From assembly GCF_025822605.1 (NCBI RefSeq), contig NZ_JACKTY010000028.1, positions 434,555 to 498,554 of the forward strand: 64,000 bases of DNA, in the 5' to 3' direction. Every line of letters starts with the position of its first letter. The stretch's first letter is position 1. Below the pieces are notes generated by a model. The model had not been told where the DNA came from and searched no databases. It worked only from the letters and a program-made list of their open reading frames with translations. The stretch is from Mycolicibacterium komossense. GTDB taxonomy: Bacteria > Actinomycetota > Actinomycetes > Mycobacteriales > Mycobacteriaceae. Shown piece after piece: positions 8,803-21,897 of the stretch. A program made the position numbers and the translations under genes.

Positions 8803-9927
8803 TCACAGGATCTGCAGTTCCTTGGGGAACCGCGTAAGCAATTCGGGGGTGCGCTTCTCGTCGTTCTGCACGACGAGTGTGTCCTCGATGCGGACACCGC
8901 CGCGACCGGGCAAGTAGACACCTGGCTCCACGGTGACCGCGGAACCAGCACGTAGTGTACCGGCGGCGGTGGCATTGATTCCCGGCGCTTCGTGGATCTG
9001 CAGACCGACACCGTGCCCGAGCCCGTGGCTGAATGTCTCGCCGTATCCCGCATCGGCGATGACCTGCCGCGACGCGGTATCGACAGCCCCCAGCACAATG
9101 CCGGGAACCAGTGCCTTGCGCCCCGCCCGCTGCGCCGTCGCCACCAGGTCGTAGATCTCACGCTGCCACTGCGCCGCTGCGCCAAGGACGAACGTCCTGG
9201 TCATATCGGAGTGGTAGCCGGCGACCAGCGCACCGAAGTCGATCTTCACGAAATCACCGCTGGCCAGCACCGCGTCGGTCGGGCGGTGATGAGGGATCGC
9301 CGAGTTGGCACCCGTGGCCACGATCGTCTCGAACGAAATTCCATCGGCGCCGTGATCCAGCACCAACGATTCCAGCTCGCGCCTGACCTCTTTCTCAGTG
9401 CGTCCCGGCCGCAGGCCACCACGTTCGACCAGATCGGCAAGGGCGGCGTCGGCGGCCTCGCAGGCCAACCGCAAGAGCGCCACCTCACCGTCGTCCTTCA
9501 CCTCTCGCAACGTCTCCACCAGCCCGGACGCGCGGACCAACGTCGTACCCGGTCGGTCGTCGAGTTCCCGCGTCAGCGTTGCGTGGGCGTCGACGGTCAC
9601 CACGTGCCCTTCGAAACCCAACCGACCGACACCGTCGGAAGCTGCCCGCGCGACCAGATACTTGCCACAGGCCCGTTCGATGACGACCTCGAGATCAGGT
9701 GCCTGCTGGGCCGCCTGGGTGCGGTAGCGCCCGTCGGTGGCCAATACCGGCGGGCGGTCGTCGGCGAAGATCAGCAGCGCCGCGTTCGACCCGGTGAAAC
9801 CGGACAGATAACGGACGTTGTTCAGGTCGGTGACCAGCATCGCGTCCAGTGCGTCGGCCCCGGCCGAACCGGCACGGAAAGACCGCAGTTCTGCGCTCAA
9901 TCGGATCCGTCGCTGGGAATGTGTCAC
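8803..9927 (-). CDS. pepQ: M24 metallopeptidase, Xaa-Pro dipeptidase type
   Basis: The 374-residue protein has an N-terminal creatinase-like domain and a C-terminal pita-bread domain with the M24 metal ligands. These are two aspartates in IDFGALVAGYHSDMTRTF, a histidine in GHGVGLQIHEAPG, and glutamates in VEPGVYLPGRGGVRIED. It should hydrolyse Xaa-Pro dipeptides in the cytosol. It starts with GTG at 9927 and lies 17 bp upstream of efp, so pepQ-efp-nusB form a unit. Confidence 0.93.
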   Translation of the reverse strand: MTHSQRRIRLSAELRSFRAGSAGADALDAMLVTDLNNVRYLSGFTGSNAALLIFADDRPPVLATDGRYRTQAAQQAPDLEVVIERACGKYLVARAASDGVGRLGFEGHVVTVDAHATLTRELDDRPGTTLVRASGLVETLREVKDDGEVALLRLACEAADAALADLVERGGLRPGRTEKEVRRELESLVLDHGADGISFETIVATGANSAIPHHRPTDAVLASGDFVKIDFGALVAGYHSDMTRTFVLGAAAQWQREIYDLVATAQRAGRKALVPGIVLGAVDTASRQVIADAGYGETFSHGLGHGVGLQIHEAPGINATAAGTLRAGSAVTVEPGVYLPGRGGVRIEDTLVVQNDEKRTPELLTRFPKELQIL

Positions 9928-9960
9928 GACCGATGACGGTACTCGCTACGCTGTGCCCCC

Positions 9961-10608
9961 ATGAGTAAGTGGTTGGTGCGCGGTTTGGTATTCGCAGCGT
10001 TGATGGTCATCGTCCGGTTGGTCCAGGGGGCGTTGATCAACGCGTTCGAAACCAAGGCGCTGATCATCAGCATCGTGCTGCTCGTCGTGTTCGCGATCGC
10101 CGTGGCGGTCTGGGGCTTCGTCGACGGCCGGGCCGATGCGCGGGCCAACCCTGATCCGGATCGTCGCAACGACCTGGCCATGACCTGGCTGCTGGCCGGA
10201 TTGTTCGCCGGCGTGGTCAGCGGTGCCGTGGCGTGGCTGATCTCGGTGTTCTACAAGGGGCTGTACACCGGCGGCCTGATCAACGAGGTGACGACGTTCG
10301 CGGCGTTCACCGCCCTGCTGATCTTCGTGCCGGCCATCATCGCCGTCTCGGTCGGGCGTTGGCTGGTCGATCGCAAGGCTCCGCCGGTTGTCCGTAAGGG
10401 CGCCAACTACGACGAGGGCCGCGCGGATACCGATGTGTTCGCGGCCGTGCGTGACGATAACGCCCCGGCGACTGCCCTGACCGCCGAGCACGAGGCCCAT
10501 CACGAGGCCGAACCGCAGACCTCCGCCGTGGCCACTGCGGAACGCCACGAGCACACCGAGCCGATCTCCGAGGAGACCACTGTTCTCGAGGACAAGCGCA
10601 CGGACTGA
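9961..10608 (+). CDS. Conserved mycobacterial membrane protein (B-4DMT family, Rv2536-like)
   Basis: The 215-residue protein has four hydrophobic segments (about residues 5-25, 30-55, 75-98 and 110-130). A charged C-terminal tail of about 80 residues follows, rich in Glu, Ala, His and Thr and probably disordered in the cytosol. Position, topology and length match the conserved mycobacterial protein that lies divergently from pepQ in M. tuberculosis. The transport assignment of this family is by similarity only. Only 33 bp separate it from the divergent pepQ start, so the promoters overlap. Confidence 0.8.
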   Translation: MSKWLVRGLVFAALMVIVRLVQGALINAFETKALIISIVLLVVFAIAVAVWGFVDGRADARANPDPDRRNDLAMTWLLAGLFAGVVSGAVAWLISVFYKGLYTGGLINEVTTFAAFTALLIFVPAIIAVSVGRWLVDRKAPPVVRKGANYDEGRADTDVFAAVRDDNAPATALTAEHEAHHEAEPQTSAVATAERHEHTEPISEETTVLEDKRTD

Positions 10609-10620
10609 CCCCGGGCGCTA

Positions 10621-12377
<1,757 letters not shown>

Positions 12378-12387
12378 TGCAATTCAC

Positions 12388-13614
12388 CTAGCCCGTGACC
12401 CGGGTCGGTGTGGCTGCCGCGTCGAGCGCCGGTTCCGATTCCGATACTGCGCGCAGGTAGGACTCGACATTGCGCCGGGTCTCGGTCAGCGAATCGCCGC
12501 CGAATTTCTCCAGCACTGCCCGCGCCAATACCAGCGCCACCATGGCCTCGACGACCACCGCGGCCGCGGGTACAGCGCAGACGTCGGACCGCTGATGGAT
12601 GGCGACCGCTTCGTCGCCGGTCCTCATATCGACCGTGGCGAGTGCTCTGGGCACCGTGGAGATAGGTTTCATGGCGGCCCGCACCCGAAGCGGTTGCCCG
12701 TTGGTCATGCCGCCTTCGAGACCGCCTGCACGGTTGGTGGAGCGCACGATTCCGTCGGCCCCTGGGTACATCTCGTCGTGGGCGACACTGCCGCGGCGGC
12801 GCGCGGTCTCGAAGCCGTCGCCGATCTCGACACCCTTGATGGCCTGGATGCCCATCACCGCCGCCGCAAGCTGGCCGTCGAGCCGGTTGTCACCGCTGGT
12901 GAACGAACCGAGGCCGATCGGCAATCCCTGCGCGACGACCTCAACCACACCACCGAGGGTGTCGCCGTCTTTTTTGGCAGCCTCGATCTCGGCGATCATC
13001 CGTTCCTCGGCCGCTTTGTCGAAGGCGCGGACGGGGCTGTCATCGATCGCCGCGAGGTCGCCGGGCTGCGGCGGTGGTCCGGCATACGGGTCGGAGGCAC
13101 CGATGGAGATGACGTGCGAGAGCACCTCGACACCGAGCGCCTGACGCAGGAAGTGCCGCGCCATGGTGCCGGCCGCCACTCGGGCGGCAGTCTCGCGGGC
13201 GCTGGCGCGCTCGAGGACGGGCCGAGCGTCATCGAAGCCGTACTTGAGCATGCCGGCGTAGTCGGCGTGGCCGGGCCGCGGCCGGGTGAGCGGCGCGTTG
13301 CGTGCGCTCTCCTGCGCCAGCGTGCCAGCTTCGACGGGATCCGACGCCATCACCGTTTCCCATTTGGGCCATTCGGTGTTGCCGATCTCGATCGCGATCG
13401 GCCCGCCGAGGGTGCTGCCGTGGCGCACCCCCGCCAGCACTGTGACCTGGTCCTTCTCGAACTTCATCCGGGCGCCGCGGCCATAGCCGAGACGGCGCCG
13501 GGCCAACTGGTCGGCGATATCGTCGGAAGTGACCTGCACACCGGCGACCATGCCCTCGACCATGGCTACCAACGCACGGCCATGGGATTCACCGGCAGTG
13601 GTCCATCGCAACAC
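12388..13614 (-). CDS. aroC: Chorismate synthase
   Basis: AroC makes chorismate from EPSP using reduced FMN. The 408-residue protein starts with [11 protein letters not shown], the canonical N-terminus, and has RPGHAD-Y near residue 105 and [13 protein letters not shown] near residue 270. The GTG at 13614 is taken as start because the family begins exactly there, although an ATG three codons upstream (13623) is also in frame. It lies 10 bp before aroK, so aroC-aroK-aroB are co-transcribed. Confidence 0.96.
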   Translation of the reverse strand: MLRWTTAGESHGRALVAMVEGMVAGVQVTSDDIADQLARRRLGYGRGARMKFEKDQVTVLAGVRHGSTLGGPIAIEIGNTEWPKWETVMASDPVEAGTLAQESARNAPLTRPRPGHADYAGMLKYGFDDARPVLERASARETAARVAAGTMARHFLRQALGVEVLSHVISIGASDPYAGPPPQPGDLAAIDDSPVRAFDKAAEERMIAEIEAAKKDGDTLGGVVEVVAQGLPIGLGSFTSGDNRLDGQLAAAVMGIQAIKGVEIGDGFETARRRGSVAHDEMYPGADGIVRSTNRAGGLEGGMTNGQPLRVRAAMKPISTVPRALATVDMRTGDEAVAIHQRSDVCAVPAAAVVVEAMVALVLARAVLEKFGGDSLTETRRNVESYLRAVSESEPALDAAATPTRVTG

Positions 13615-13715
13615 GCGTCCCATCTTCCCACGCGCGGTATTCCAAGGAGTAATCCGCCGTTCAGGTGTGATTTCGGAGTGCTCCGAACCGCTGACCGGTC
13701 GGAAACACGCCGAAG

Positions 13716-14159
13716 TCACGGTAAACAGGTGAGGGCGACGGCTGCAGTGGTGGCCAGGCACATCGACGGGCCGTGTGGCACCGTGCGCAGCCGGGCGAGG
13801 ACGCCCCAGACGACGGTCACCAATGGCGCGCCCAACGCAGCCAACGCCCATACCTCCGTCCCCAGCGCGGCAGTCAGTGCGCCGAGTCCGAGCGCCAGCT
13901 TCACATCCCCGGCGCCCATCGCAGCAGGTGCCACCAGATGTACGACGAGGTAGGCGCCGCCCAGCGCGGCCGCACCGATGAGGGCAGGCAGTCCGCGGCC
14001 GCAGACCGCCGCCACGACGAGGATCACCACCGCTCCAGGCAGGGTCAGCACGTTGGGCAGCCGGCGATCGCGGACATCGACGACGCTGAGCGTCGCCATC
14101 CAGCCGAGCGCGGCGACGACGGCGGCAATCCGGCCGATGCTCTCCCCCACGCCGCGCAC
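13716..14159 (-). CDS. A24 prepilin-peptidase-like membrane protease (short form)
   Basis: The 147-residue protein contains only the membrane protease half of type IV prepilin peptidases. The two catalytic aspartates appear in [10 protein letters not shown] near residue 30 and in [10 protein letters not shown] near residue 84, the GxGD signature. The zinc and methyltransferase N-terminal domain is absent. The mycobacterial homologue sits between aroC and aroE in the same way. No pilin gene is visible in the window, so its substrate lies elsewhere. The gap to the aroE stop is one base. Confidence 0.85.
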   Translation of the reverse strand: MRGVGESIGRIAAVVAALGWMATLSVVDVRDRRLPNVLTLPGAVVILVVAAVCGRGLPALIGAAALGGAYLVVHLVAPAAMGAGDVKLALGLGALTAALGTEVWALAALGAPLVTVVWGVLARLRTVPHGPSMCLATTAAVALTCLP

Positions 14160-14160
14160 G

Positions 14161-14982
14161 CTAACCCAGAGCGGCGATCATCTGTTCGCGAGGAGCGGGC
14201 CGCCCTGTGAATTGTTCGACCTGGGCGTAGGCCTGATTCAACAACATCTGCAGGCCGCTGATCACCGTGCCACCCGCGGCGGCCACCGCGACAGCCAACG
14301 GTGTCGGCCACGGATCGTAGATCGCGTCGAGCAGGACCGGCGCCGACGCGAGCGCCGACGCGTACGCGGCGGCGGCATCGGCGGGCAACGTACTGATCAC
14401 GACGGACGCTGCGGCCACATGTGACACCAGCGCGGCACCTTCGAGCGGGCAGTACTGCGCACTCACCCCGGCGGCCTGGGCAACGTCCAGCAGCCGGGCC
14501 GCCTTGTCGGGGTTGCGCGCGGCCACCGTCACCCGCTCGACGCCCAGGGCAGCCAGACCGACCACGGCGGCAGGCGCGGTACCGCCGGAACCCAGCACCA
14601 GTGCGGTGGGCCCTGCGGAGCCCAGTGCGCCCGTCACTCCGTCGACGTCGGTGTTGTCAGCCCGCCAGCCCGCCGGAGTGCGGACCAGTGTGTTGGCCGA
14701 ACCGACCAGCTCCGCCCGCGAGGTGTGCTCGTCCGCGAACGCCAGTGCCGCGAATTTGCCGGGCATGGTCACCGACAGTCCGACCCATTCCGGGCCTAAT
14801 CCGCCGACCAGTGTGGGTAACTCGTCGGCGGTGCACTCGATGCGCTCGTAGGTCCAGTCGGTCAGGCCCAACGCGCGGTAGGCGGCCAGGTGCAGCTGCG
14901 GTGATCGCGAATGGGCGATCGGGAAGCCCAGGACCGCAGCTCGGCGGGCTCCGGGGTCAGCGTGCACTGTCGAGGACGCCAT
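14161..14982 (-). CDS. aroE: Shikimate dehydrogenase
   Basis: AroE reduces 3-dehydroshikimate to shikimate with NADPH. The 273-residue protein has the substrate loop IAHSRSPQLH near residue 22, the catalytic lysine in VTMPGK near 70, N-T-D in ADNTDVDG near 107 and the nucleotide loop GSGGTA near 132. The ATG at 14982 overlaps the mltG end by 26 bp. A GTG five codons later would reduce the overlap and cannot be excluded. Confidence 0.94.
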   Translation of the reverse strand: MASSTVHADPGARRAAVLGFPIAHSRSPQLHLAAYRALGLTDWTYERIECTADELPTLVGGLGPEWVGLSVTMPGKFAALAFADEHTSRAELVGSANTLVRTPAGWRADNTDVDGVTGALGSAGPTALVLGSGGTAPAAVVGLAALGVERVTVAARNPDKAARLLDVAQAAGVSAQYCPLEGAALVSHVAAASVVISTLPADAAAAYASALASAPVLLDAIYDPWPTPLAVAVAAAGGTVISGLQMLLNQAYAQVEQFTGRPAPREQMIAALG

Positions 14983-16213
14983 TGCGCTTGGCCAGCTCGA
15001 TATTGGCCAGGTGCTGTTCGTAATCTCTGGTGAACAGGGTGGTGCCCTGCAGGTCGATGGTGACGAAGTACAGCCAGTCACCCGCTTCGGGATGCTCGGC
15101 CGCGGCCAGCGCCTGGTCGCCGGGCGAGCAGATCGGCGTCACCGGGAGCCCCTCGGAGGCATAGGTGTTCCAGGGCGTGACCTGGGCCCGGTCACCATCT
15201 GTCGTCGCGACTTCTTGACGGTCCAGCGGGTAGTTCACGGTGGAGTCGAATTCCAGTTTGCGGCGCTCGCCAAGCCGGTTGTAGATGACACGGGCCACCT
15301 TGGCGAAATCGTCGGGTTTGGCTTCCCGTTGCACCAGCGAGCCGACGACCAGGATGTCGTACGGCGACATGTTCATCGTCGTCGCGGTGTCGAGCAACCC
15401 GCCGCTGGTGTATTTCGCACTGCTTGCGGAGATCAGCGTGGCCAGGATGCTCGCGGGCGTCCCCGCGGGGTCGACGTTCCAGGTGCCGGGCGCAATCAGC
15501 CCTTCGATCCGGCGGTGGTCGCTGCCCATCTTGGTGACCGCCTCGGTCGCCCACTGCGGCACCTGCAGCGACTCGGGCGGCCCCGCACCGGCCGCAGCCC
15601 TCAGATCGTCGACGGATACGCATTTCTTGTTGCCGTCGAGGCTGACGCAGGTGGCCTGTGAGACGAGCGAGAAGATGCCCTCGGTCACGTCGTTGGTCTT
15701 GGCATCGGTGATGTCGTCGAGCTGACGACCCTCAGGGATCGTCAGTTTGCCGACGCGGTTCTGCGGATCGGCGAGACGCTCGACGGCCGAGGCGGCCGGA
15801 ATCTCGGTACGCACCTTGTAGAAACCCGGTTGGATGGCCTGCATCGCCGCACTGCCCTGCGCGGCGGTCACAAAGCCCTGCACCGTCGCGACCACCTGAT
15901 GGTCGAGCAGGGTCTGGGCGATGGCGGTCGTCGAATCGCCGTCGTGCACCTGGATCACCACGTCGCTGCCACCGTCGCCGGTGTAGTCACTCGGTGTGCC
16001 GAACAGTCCGTTCCACAGCCGCGAGCCGAGGAAAACGGCAGCCACCACCACGACGATCAACAGCGCCACGGCGATACCGGCGAACGTGCGGGTCCGGCGA
16101 CGGCGTCGTTCGGCGCGCAGTCGCGCGGCCCGACTTCGCCGGTAGCGCGGGGGACCCACTGCCACCGGCTGCGCCCGCTCTCCCCCGTCTACTTGGTCCC
16201 AATCGTCAGCCAT
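14957..16213 (-). CDS. mltG: Endolytic transglycosylase MltG
   Basis: MltG cuts nascent glycan strands and so ends peptidoglycan polymerisation. The 418-residue protein has an arginine-rich cytosolic N-terminus, one transmembrane helix (about residues 45-68) and an extracellular YceG domain. The domain has the [11 protein letters not shown] segment holding the catalytic glutamate, and a C-terminal YTPxx-like region ending near residue 390. It overlaps ruvX by 8 bp and aroE by 26 bp, so this is a tight alaS-ruvX-mltG-aroE unit. Confidence 0.93.
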   Translation of the reverse strand: MADDWDQVDGGERAQPVAVGPPRYRRSRAARLRAERRRRRTRTFAGIAVALLIVVVVAAVFLGSRLWNGLFGTPSDYTGDGGSDVVIQVHDGDSTTAIAQTLLDHQVVATVQGFVTAAQGSAAMQAIQPGFYKVRTEIPAASAVERLADPQNRVGKLTIPEGRQLDDITDAKTNDVTEGIFSLVSQATCVSLDGNKKCVSVDDLRAAAGAGPPESLQVPQWATEAVTKMGSDHRRIEGLIAPGTWNVDPAGTPASILATLISASSAKYTSGGLLDTATTMNMSPYDILVVGSLVQREAKPDDFAKVARVIYNRLGERRKLEFDSTVNYPLDRQEVATTDGDRAQVTPWNTYASEGLPVTPICSPGDQALAAAEHPEAGDWLYFVTIDLQGTTLFTRDYEQHLANIELAKRNGVLDSAR

Positions 16214-16712
16214 TGGTCGTCTCCTGGGACGGCGGCGCCGCAGCGCGGCGTTGGTCGAGCCAACTCTGCAGGATCGCCACCGCGGCGGCCTGATCGACGA
16301 CAGCGCGCTGGCCCTTGGCCCGCACGCCGGCCTCCCGCAGCGACCGCTGCGCGGTGACGGTGGTCAGGCGTTCATCGGCCAGTCGCACTGGGATGGGTGA
16401 AATACGTTGTGCGAGAAGATCCGCCACCTCGATGGCATCCTGCGCCGCAGGACCGCTGCGATCCGCGAGAGTGCGGGGTAACCCGACGACGACCTCGACG
16501 GCGGCGTGCTCGGCAACCAGTTTGGTCAGCCTGCGGAGGTGTTTTCCGTTGCGGTCCCTGGCGACGGTTTCCACCGGGGTGGCCAGGATCCCGTCGGGGT
16601 CGCTGACCGCCACCCCGATCCGGACGCTCCCCACGTCGACACCAAGGCGCCTGCCACGGCCGGGGTCGTCGCCGCCCGGCCGGTCAGGCAGCCGGTGCTC
16701 GCATGAGGTCAC
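16206..16712 (-). CDS. ruvX: Putative Holliday junction resolvase RuvX (YqgF)
   Basis: The 168-residue protein has the RNase-H-like fold of YqgF. The first catalytic Asp is in [13 protein letters not shown] near residue 25, a second acidic site in VVVGLPRTL, and the third in [11 protein letters not shown] near residue 112. The family is linked to pre-16S rRNA maturation and junction resolution. The GTG start at 16712 is five bases from the alaS stop. The first ~20 residues are poorly conserved, so a later start is possible. Confidence 0.92.
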   Translation of the reverse strand: MTSCEHRLPDRPGGDDPGRGRRLGVDVGSVRIGVAVSDPDGILATPVETVARDRNGKHLRRLTKLVAEHAAVEVVVGLPRTLADRSGPAAQDAIEVADLLAQRISPIPVRLADERLTTVTAQRSLREAGVRAKGQRAVVDQAAAVAILQSWLDQRRAAAPPSQETTNG

Positions 16713-16717
16713 TCGGG

Positions 16718-19408
16718 CTAGCTCCGGGCAATATCCGCACGCAGCGCATCAAGTGCTGCGTCGATACCGGTCGGATCCTTGCCCGAACCCTGCGCGAGGT
16801 CGGCCTTGCCGCCGCCTCGACCGTCGACTGTCGAGGCCAGTGTGCGGATCAGGTCGTTGGCGCGCAGACCCAGATCCTGAGCTGCGGCGTTGACGGAGAT
16901 GACATAGGGCACCGCGTCGTTGTCGCCCTGGGCGATGAGTGCCACCACCGCGGGCTCGTTGCCCAACTTCCCACGGATATCGCCCACCAACGAACGAAGG
17001 TCGCCTGCCGTTGTCTGGACAGGCATCCGCTGTGCCACCACACGGACCTTACCCACCAGCTCGGCACCGGCGGCTGCATTCGACGCCGCCGACGCCGCGG
17101 TGGACCGCCGCATCCGCTCGATCTCCTTCTCGGCGACCTTCAACCGGTCGACGAGAGTGGCCACCCTGGCGGGCACCTCCTCCGAGGGCACCTTGAGCGA
17201 TGACGCCAGGCCGGCGAGCAGCGCGCGTTCCTTGGCCAGGTGTTTGAACGAGTCCAGCCCGGTGTAGGCCTCGACGCGGCGCACCCCGGAACCGACCGAG
17301 GACTCACCCAGGAGGGTGATCGGTCCGATCTGCGCGGAATTGTGCACGTGCGTACCACCGCACAGCTCCAGGGAGAACGGCCCGCCGATCTCGACGAGGC
17401 GGACGTCCTCGGGGTAGGCCTCACCGAAGAGTGCCATCGCGCCCATCGCCTTGGCCTTCTCCAGTTTGGTGTACATCGTGTTCACCGGGTAGTCGGCCTC
17501 GACGGCCTCGTTGGCAACGATCTCGATCTCGTCGCGCTGCGCGTCGCTCAGCGGGCCTTGCCAGTTGAAGTCGAAGCGCAGGTAGCCCGGCCGATTAAGG
17601 GACCCAGCCTGAACGGCGTTGGGGCCCAATATTTGTCGCAGCGCCGCATGCACCATGTGGGTGCCGGAGTGGCCCTGGGTAGCACCGTGGCGCCACTTGG
17701 GATCGACTTCGGCGGTGACGGTGTCGCCCTCGACGAACTCACCGGATTCGACGTTGACGCGATGCACGAACAGCGTTTTCGCGATCTTCTGCACGTCGGT
17801 GACCTGAGCTTTGGCCGCGCCGCCGGTGCCCGAGAGTGAACCGATATCGGCGATCTGCCCCCCGGATTCGGCATAGAGCGGGGTGCGGTCGAGGACGATC
17901 TCGACGCGGTCGGGGGTCTCACCCTCGCCGCCGTGCGCCACCACGGGCACCCGTTTGCCGTCCACGAAGATGCCGAGAATCGTTGCCTGCGAGGTGAGTT
18001 CGTCGAATCCGGTGAACTCCGTCGGGCCGGCGTCGACGAGTTCGCGGTACGCGGTCAGGTCGGCGTGCGCATGTTTACGGGCGGCGGCGTCGGCCTTGGC
18101 CCGCTGACGCTGCTCGTTCATCAGCGCGCGGAAGCCGGCTTCGTCGACCGAAAGTCCGGCCTCGGAGGCCATCTCCAGGGTGAGGTCGATCGGGAACCCG
18201 TAGGTGTCGTGCAGCGTGAACGCCGAGTTCCCCGCTATCACGGTCGCGCCCGAGGCTTTCGTTATCTCGGCGGCCTCGTCGAACAGCCGGGAGCCGGCCT
18301 CCAGGGTGCGGTTGAACGCCGTCTCCTCGGCCACCGCGATGCGGTTGATGCGGTCGAAATCGGTGACCAGTTCCGGATACGACGGGCCCATCGCGTCGCG
18401 CACGGTGGCCATCAACTGCGCCACGATCGGGGTGTCGATACCGAGCAGTTTCGCCGAGCGGATGACGCGGCGCAGCAGGCGCCGGAGCACGTATCCCCGG
18501 CCGTCGTTTCCGGGGCTGACGCCGTCACCGATGATGATCGCCGCGGTGCGGCTGTGGTCGGCGATGATCCGGTAGCGGACGTCGTCGTCGTGGTTACCCA
18601 CGCCGTAGCCGCGGGGGGCGATCGAGGCGACGAGGTCGATCACCGGGCGAACCAGGTCGGTCTCGTAGACGTTGTCGACGCCCTGCAGCAGGCAGGCGAC
18701 CCGTTCGACGCCCATGCCGGTGTCGATGTTCTGTCGCGGCAGCGGGCCGAGGATCTCGAAGTTCTCTTTGCTCGTCCCCGCACCGCGCTCGTTCTGCATG
18801 AAAACGAGGTTCCAGATCTCGATGTAGCGGTCCTCGTTGGCCTCGGGTCCGCCCTCGATGCCGTACTCGGGTCCGCGGTCGTAGTAGATCTCCGAGGAGG
18901 GCCCGCAGGGCCCGGGGATGCCCATCGACCAGTAGTTGTCGGCCATTCCGCGACGCTGGATGCGCTCGACAGGCAGGTTCGCGATCTCACGCCACAGATC
19001 GGCCGCCTCGTCGTCGTCGAGGTAGACCGTCGCCCAAAGCTTTTCGGGATCGAAGCCGTAACCGCCCTCATCGACCGAGTTGGTCAGCAGGTCCCATGCC
19101 AGCGCGATCGCACCGCGTTTGAAGTAGTCACCGAAGCTGAAGTTGCCGGCCATCTGGAAGAAGGTGTTGTGGCGGGTGGTGATGCCCACCTCTTCGATAT
19201 CCGGGGTGCGGATGCATTTCTGCACGCTGGTGGCGCGGTCCCACGGCGCGCTGCGCTGCCCAAGGAAGAACGGCACGAACTGCACCATGCCCGCATTGAC
19301 GAACAGCAGGTTCGGGTCGTCGAGGATCACCGAGGCGCTCGGTACCTCGGTGTGGCCCGCCTTCACGAAATGATCGAGGAAGCGCTTCCTGATCTCGTGT
19401 GTCTGCAC
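16718..19408 (-). CDS. alaS: Alanyl-tRNA synthetase
   Basis: AlaS charges tRNA-Ala. The 896-residue protein has the class II catalytic core ([13 protein letters not shown] near 40, [17 protein letters not shown] motif region near 80-95), the tRNA-recognition domain, and the editing domain with [12 protein letters not shown] and the CGGTHV zinc motif. A C-Ala domain ends in [12 protein letters not shown]. All expected parts are present. The start is GTG at 19408. It heads the alaS-ruvX-mltG-aroE chain, with a ~110-bp upstream gap that probably holds the promoter. Confidence 0.98.
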   Translation of the reverse strand: MQTHEIRKRFLDHFVKAGHTEVPSASVILDDPNLLFVNAGMVQFVPFFLGQRSAPWDRATSVQKCIRTPDIEEVGITTRHNTFFQMAGNFSFGDYFKRGAIALAWDLLTNSVDEGGYGFDPEKLWATVYLDDDEAADLWREIANLPVERIQRRGMADNYWSMGIPGPCGPSSEIYYDRGPEYGIEGGPEANEDRYIEIWNLVFMQNERGAGTSKENFEILGPLPRQNIDTGMGVERVACLLQGVDNVYETDLVRPVIDLVASIAPRGYGVGNHDDDVRYRIIADHSRTAAIIIGDGVSPGNDGRGYVLRRLLRRVIRSAKLLGIDTPIVAQLMATVRDAMGPSYPELVTDFDRINRIAVAEETAFNRTLEAGSRLFDEAAEITKASGATVIAGNSAFTLHDTYGFPIDLTLEMASEAGLSVDEAGFRALMNEQRQRAKADAAARKHAHADLTAYRELVDAGPTEFTGFDELTSQATILGIFVDGKRVPVVAHGGEGETPDRVEIVLDRTPLYAESGGQIADIGSLSGTGGAAKAQVTDVQKIAKTLFVHRVNVESGEFVEGDTVTAEVDPKWRHGATQGHSGTHMVHAALRQILGPNAVQAGSLNRPGYLRFDFNWQGPLSDAQRDEIEIVANEAVEADYPVNTMYTKLEKAKAMGAMALFGEAYPEDVRLVEIGGPFSLELCGGTHVHNSAQIGPITLLGESSVGSGVRRVEAYTGLDSFKHLAKERALLAGLASSLKVPSEEVPARVATLVDRLKVAEKEIERMRRSTAASAASNAAAGAELVGKVRVVAQRMPVQTTAGDLRSLVGDIRGKLGNEPAVVALIAQGDNDAVPYVISVNAAAQDLGLRANDLIRTLASTVDGRGGGKADLAQGSGKDPTGIDAALDALRADIARS

Positions 19409-19521
19409 GTCGTCACTTTCGCTGGAGTATTTGATCGCTGTCTTTCGACCGCCCTACAGTACCGGTCGGCTCACCGGCGATGAAAAGGCAGCGAACCGAA
19501 GGTGCCGGGATCACCGCGACG

Positions 19522-19917
19522 TCAGGCCGAGATGAAGCTCAGCCGGACCGAGCGCCGGGGGTTGTCGCGGTTGAGGTCGACGAGAACGACGCTCTGCCAG
19601 GTCCCGAGCAGCACCTTGCCGCCCTGCACTGGCAGCGTCGCCGACGGGGACACGATCCCGGGCAGGACGTGGTCAGCGCCGTGGCCCGGTGAGCCGTGCG
19701 AGTGCCGGTAGCGGTCGTCGCGGGGCAGGAGCCGTTCCAGGGTGTCGACCAGATCGTCGTCAGACCCGGTCTCGATGATGGCCACCCCCGCCGTCGCGTG
19801 TGGGACGAAGACATTGCAGAGGCCGTCACCACGCCCCGAGCAGAACTGCTGCACGTCGTCGGTCAGATCGACCAGCCGCCGGCGCGAGGTGTCGACGTCG
19901 AGAACAAGTGTTGCCAT
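19522..19917 (-). CDS. YjbQ/UPF0047 family protein
   Basis: This 131-residue protein belongs to the secondary thiamine-phosphate-synthase-like YjbQ family. It shows the family's hallmark VFVPHATAGVAIIE with an invariant His, the acidic ERLLPRDD segment, HGADHVLPGIV, and GTWQSVVLVDLN near the end. The physiological role in mycobacteria is unclear. The ATG at 19917 is chosen because conservation begins there; an ATG four codons upstream is also available. The order alaS followed by yjbQ is conserved in mycobacteria. Confidence 0.88.
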   Translation of the reverse strand: MATLVLDVDTSRRRLVDLTDDVQQFCSGRGDGLCNVFVPHATAGVAIIETGSDDDLVDTLERLLPRDDRYRHSHGSPGHGADHVLPGIVSPSATLPVQGGKVLLGTWQSVVLVDLNRDNPRRSVRLSFISA

Positions 19918-20052
19918 GCGGGCGGGCATGCGACTGAAACTAACCCAGTAACTAACCCACCCCCGGATATTGACGCGTTCGTTTGACTCAGGTGCGGGCG
20001 GGGTATGTGAGCGGCATCGCCACTCAACAGAACTTCTCACCAGGAGGAATAC

Positions 20053-20340
20053 ATGACCATCACCGGTATCGTGACTGCAATCCTCATCGGCATTGTGGTC
20101 GGCGTTCTTGGCCGCCTAGTACTGCCGGGTAAGCAACCCATCGGCATGCTCGTGACGGTGCTCGTCGGCATCGTAGCCGCTTTCATCGGCACGGCGCTGG
20201 CTCGCGCGATGGGAATACCCACTGCTACCAACGGAATTGACTGGCTGGAGCTTCTGGTCCAGGTCGTTGTCGCGGCCGTCGGTGTCGCGATCGTCGCCGC
20301 CGCCACGGGCAAGCGTCGGACAGGGCTTCTGCGCCGATAA
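20053..20340 (+). CDS. GlsB/YeaQ/YmgE family stress-response membrane protein
   Basis: The 95-residue protein is almost wholly hydrophobic, with three predicted helices. The GRLVLPGKQPIG loop near residue 20 is typical of this transglycosylase-associated/YeaQ-YmgE family. Such small proteins are induced by stress in many bacteria. A strong AGGAGG lies nine bases before the ATG. The gene is followed by a perfect hairpin. Confidence 0.88.
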   Translation: MTITGIVTAILIGIVVGVLGRLVLPGKQPIGMLVTVLVGIVAAFIGTALARAMGIPTATNGIDWLELLVQVVVAAVGVAIVAAATGKRRTGLLRR

Positions 20341-20355
20341 CCGTTCTGCGAGAGT

Positions 20356-20395
20356 CGATCCCGGCTGACCACCGCCTCCGTGTCAGCCGGGATCG
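20356..20395. terminator. Bidirectional hairpin terminator
   Basis: A perfect 14-bp stem (20356-20369 with 20382-20395) and a 12-base loop lie between the plus-strand YeaQ-like gene and the convergent rarA. No U-run follows, as is common for mycobacterial terminators. It can serve both genes. Confidence 0.8.
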
Positions 20396-20423
20396 CTTGC
20401 TTACGGAGGCTTTCCGGATTCAG

Positions 20424-21770
20424 TCAGGATCGCCGGCGCACGATCGCCCGCAATTTCTCCAGCCGGCTGCCGATTTCCCGTTCCGCACCGTGTCCGGTGG
20501 GGTGGTAATAGTCCACCCCAACCAGTTCACTGGGCGGATACTGTTGCGACGCAACACCACCGGGATGATCGTGGGCGTATTTGTAGCCCTGCGCGTTACC
20601 CAGGGCCGCGGCGCCCGAGTAGTGGCCGTCGCGCAGGTGCGGCGGCACCAGGCCGGCTTTACCCGCCCTGATATCTGCCATCGCGGCACCGAGTGCGGTG
20701 GTGACGGCGTTCGATTTCGGCGCCGTCGCCAGGTGAACGGTGGCGTGGGCCAACGTCAACTGGGCTTCTGGCATACCGATCAGGGCGACCGTTTGAGCCG
20801 CCGCCACTGCCGTCACAAGCGCGCTGGGGTCTGCCATCCCGATGTCCTCGCTGGCCAGGATCATCAGCCTGCGGGCCAGGAACCGCGGGTCCTCCCCCGC
20901 GGTGAGCATCCTGGCCAGGTAGTGCAGAGCGGCGTCGACGTCGGAACCGCGCACCGATTTGATGAATGCGCTGACGACGTCGTAGTGCTGATCACCGTCC
21001 CGGTCATAGCGCACTGCGGCCTTGTCCAGTGACTGTTCGATGGTCTCTACAGTGATCGAGCCGGTCCCCACGCCCTCGGAGGCCACCTCCAGCGCGGTCA
21101 GTGCCCGCCGGGCATCACCGGCGGCCAGCTGCACCAAGAGCTCGACCGCGTCAGGCTCGGCGGTCACCGCCGCGTTGAGGCCGCGCGGATCGGCGATCGC
21201 CCGCAGCACCACCGCGCGTACCGCGTCGGAAGTCAGCGGCTGCAACTGCAGAATCAGCGACCGGGACAGCAAGGGTGCCACCACCGAGAACGACGGGTTC
21301 TCGGTAGTCGCCGCCACCAGCAGCACGATGCGGTTCTCCACCGCGGCCAGCAGTGCATCCTGCTGGGTTTTGGAGAAGCGGTGCACCTCGTCGATGAACA
21401 ACACGGTCTGCTCGCCGTGCGCCGCGGCCCGCCGAGCCACGTCGATCACCGCCCGGACTTCCTTCACTCCGGCTGACAGCGCCGACAGCGCCTCGAACCG
21501 CCGGCCGGTCGCCTGCGAGATCAGCGACGCCAGCGTCGTCTTACCAGTACCGGGCGGCCCGTAGAGGATGACCGACGCCGCGCCGGAGCCGTCGACCAGC
21601 CGGCGTAGCGGGGACCCCTGCCGCAGCAGATGATCCTGCCCGACCACTTCGTCGAGGGACAGCGGACGCATTCGCACCGCCAACGGAGCCGACGGCGGCG
21701 GAGCCGAGGCGAACGTCCGCGGCTGCGGAAGGCCGTCAGGCCCGGGCATATCGAACAAACCGTCGGACAC
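20424..21770 (-). CDS. rarA: Replication-associated recombination protein A (MgsA/RarA)
   Basis: RarA is a clamp-loader-like AAA+ ATPase acting at stalled replication forks. The 448-residue protein has Walker [10 protein letters not shown] near residue 72, Walker [11 protein letters not shown] near 124, a sensor 1 (AATTENPSF) near 155, and the C-terminal tetramerisation domain with the family's [11 protein letters not shown] motif. It starts with GTG at 21770. It stands alone, with a divergent exported-protein gene upstream. Confidence 0.96.
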   Translation of the reverse strand: MSDGLFDMPGPDGLPQPRTFASAPPPSAPLAVRMRPLSLDEVVGQDHLLRQGSPLRRLVDGSGAASVILYGPPGTGKTTLASLISQATGRRFEALSALSAGVKEVRAVIDVARRAAAHGEQTVLFIDEVHRFSKTQQDALLAAVENRIVLLVAATTENPSFSVVAPLLSRSLILQLQPLTSDAVRAVVLRAIADPRGLNAAVTAEPDAVELLVQLAAGDARRALTALEVASEGVGTGSITVETIEQSLDKAAVRYDRDGDQHYDVVSAFIKSVRGSDVDAALHYLARMLTAGEDPRFLARRLMILASEDIGMADPSALVTAVAAAQTVALIGMPEAQLTLAHATVHLATAPKSNAVTTALGAAMADIRAGKAGLVPPHLRDGHYSGAAALGNAQGYKYAHDHPGGVASQQYPPSELVGVDYYHPTGHGAEREIGSRLEKLRAIVRRRS

Positions 21771-21897
21771 GGTTCAGGCTTACCATGGCGCCGGGAAACA
21801 CGGCGAACCTCGTCCGCCGTTGCCACCCCGGGGCTGACCGGTGCGGCATTCCGGCAACCGGTTACTTCGGCCGACAGGTTAGTGATAGACCTGACGG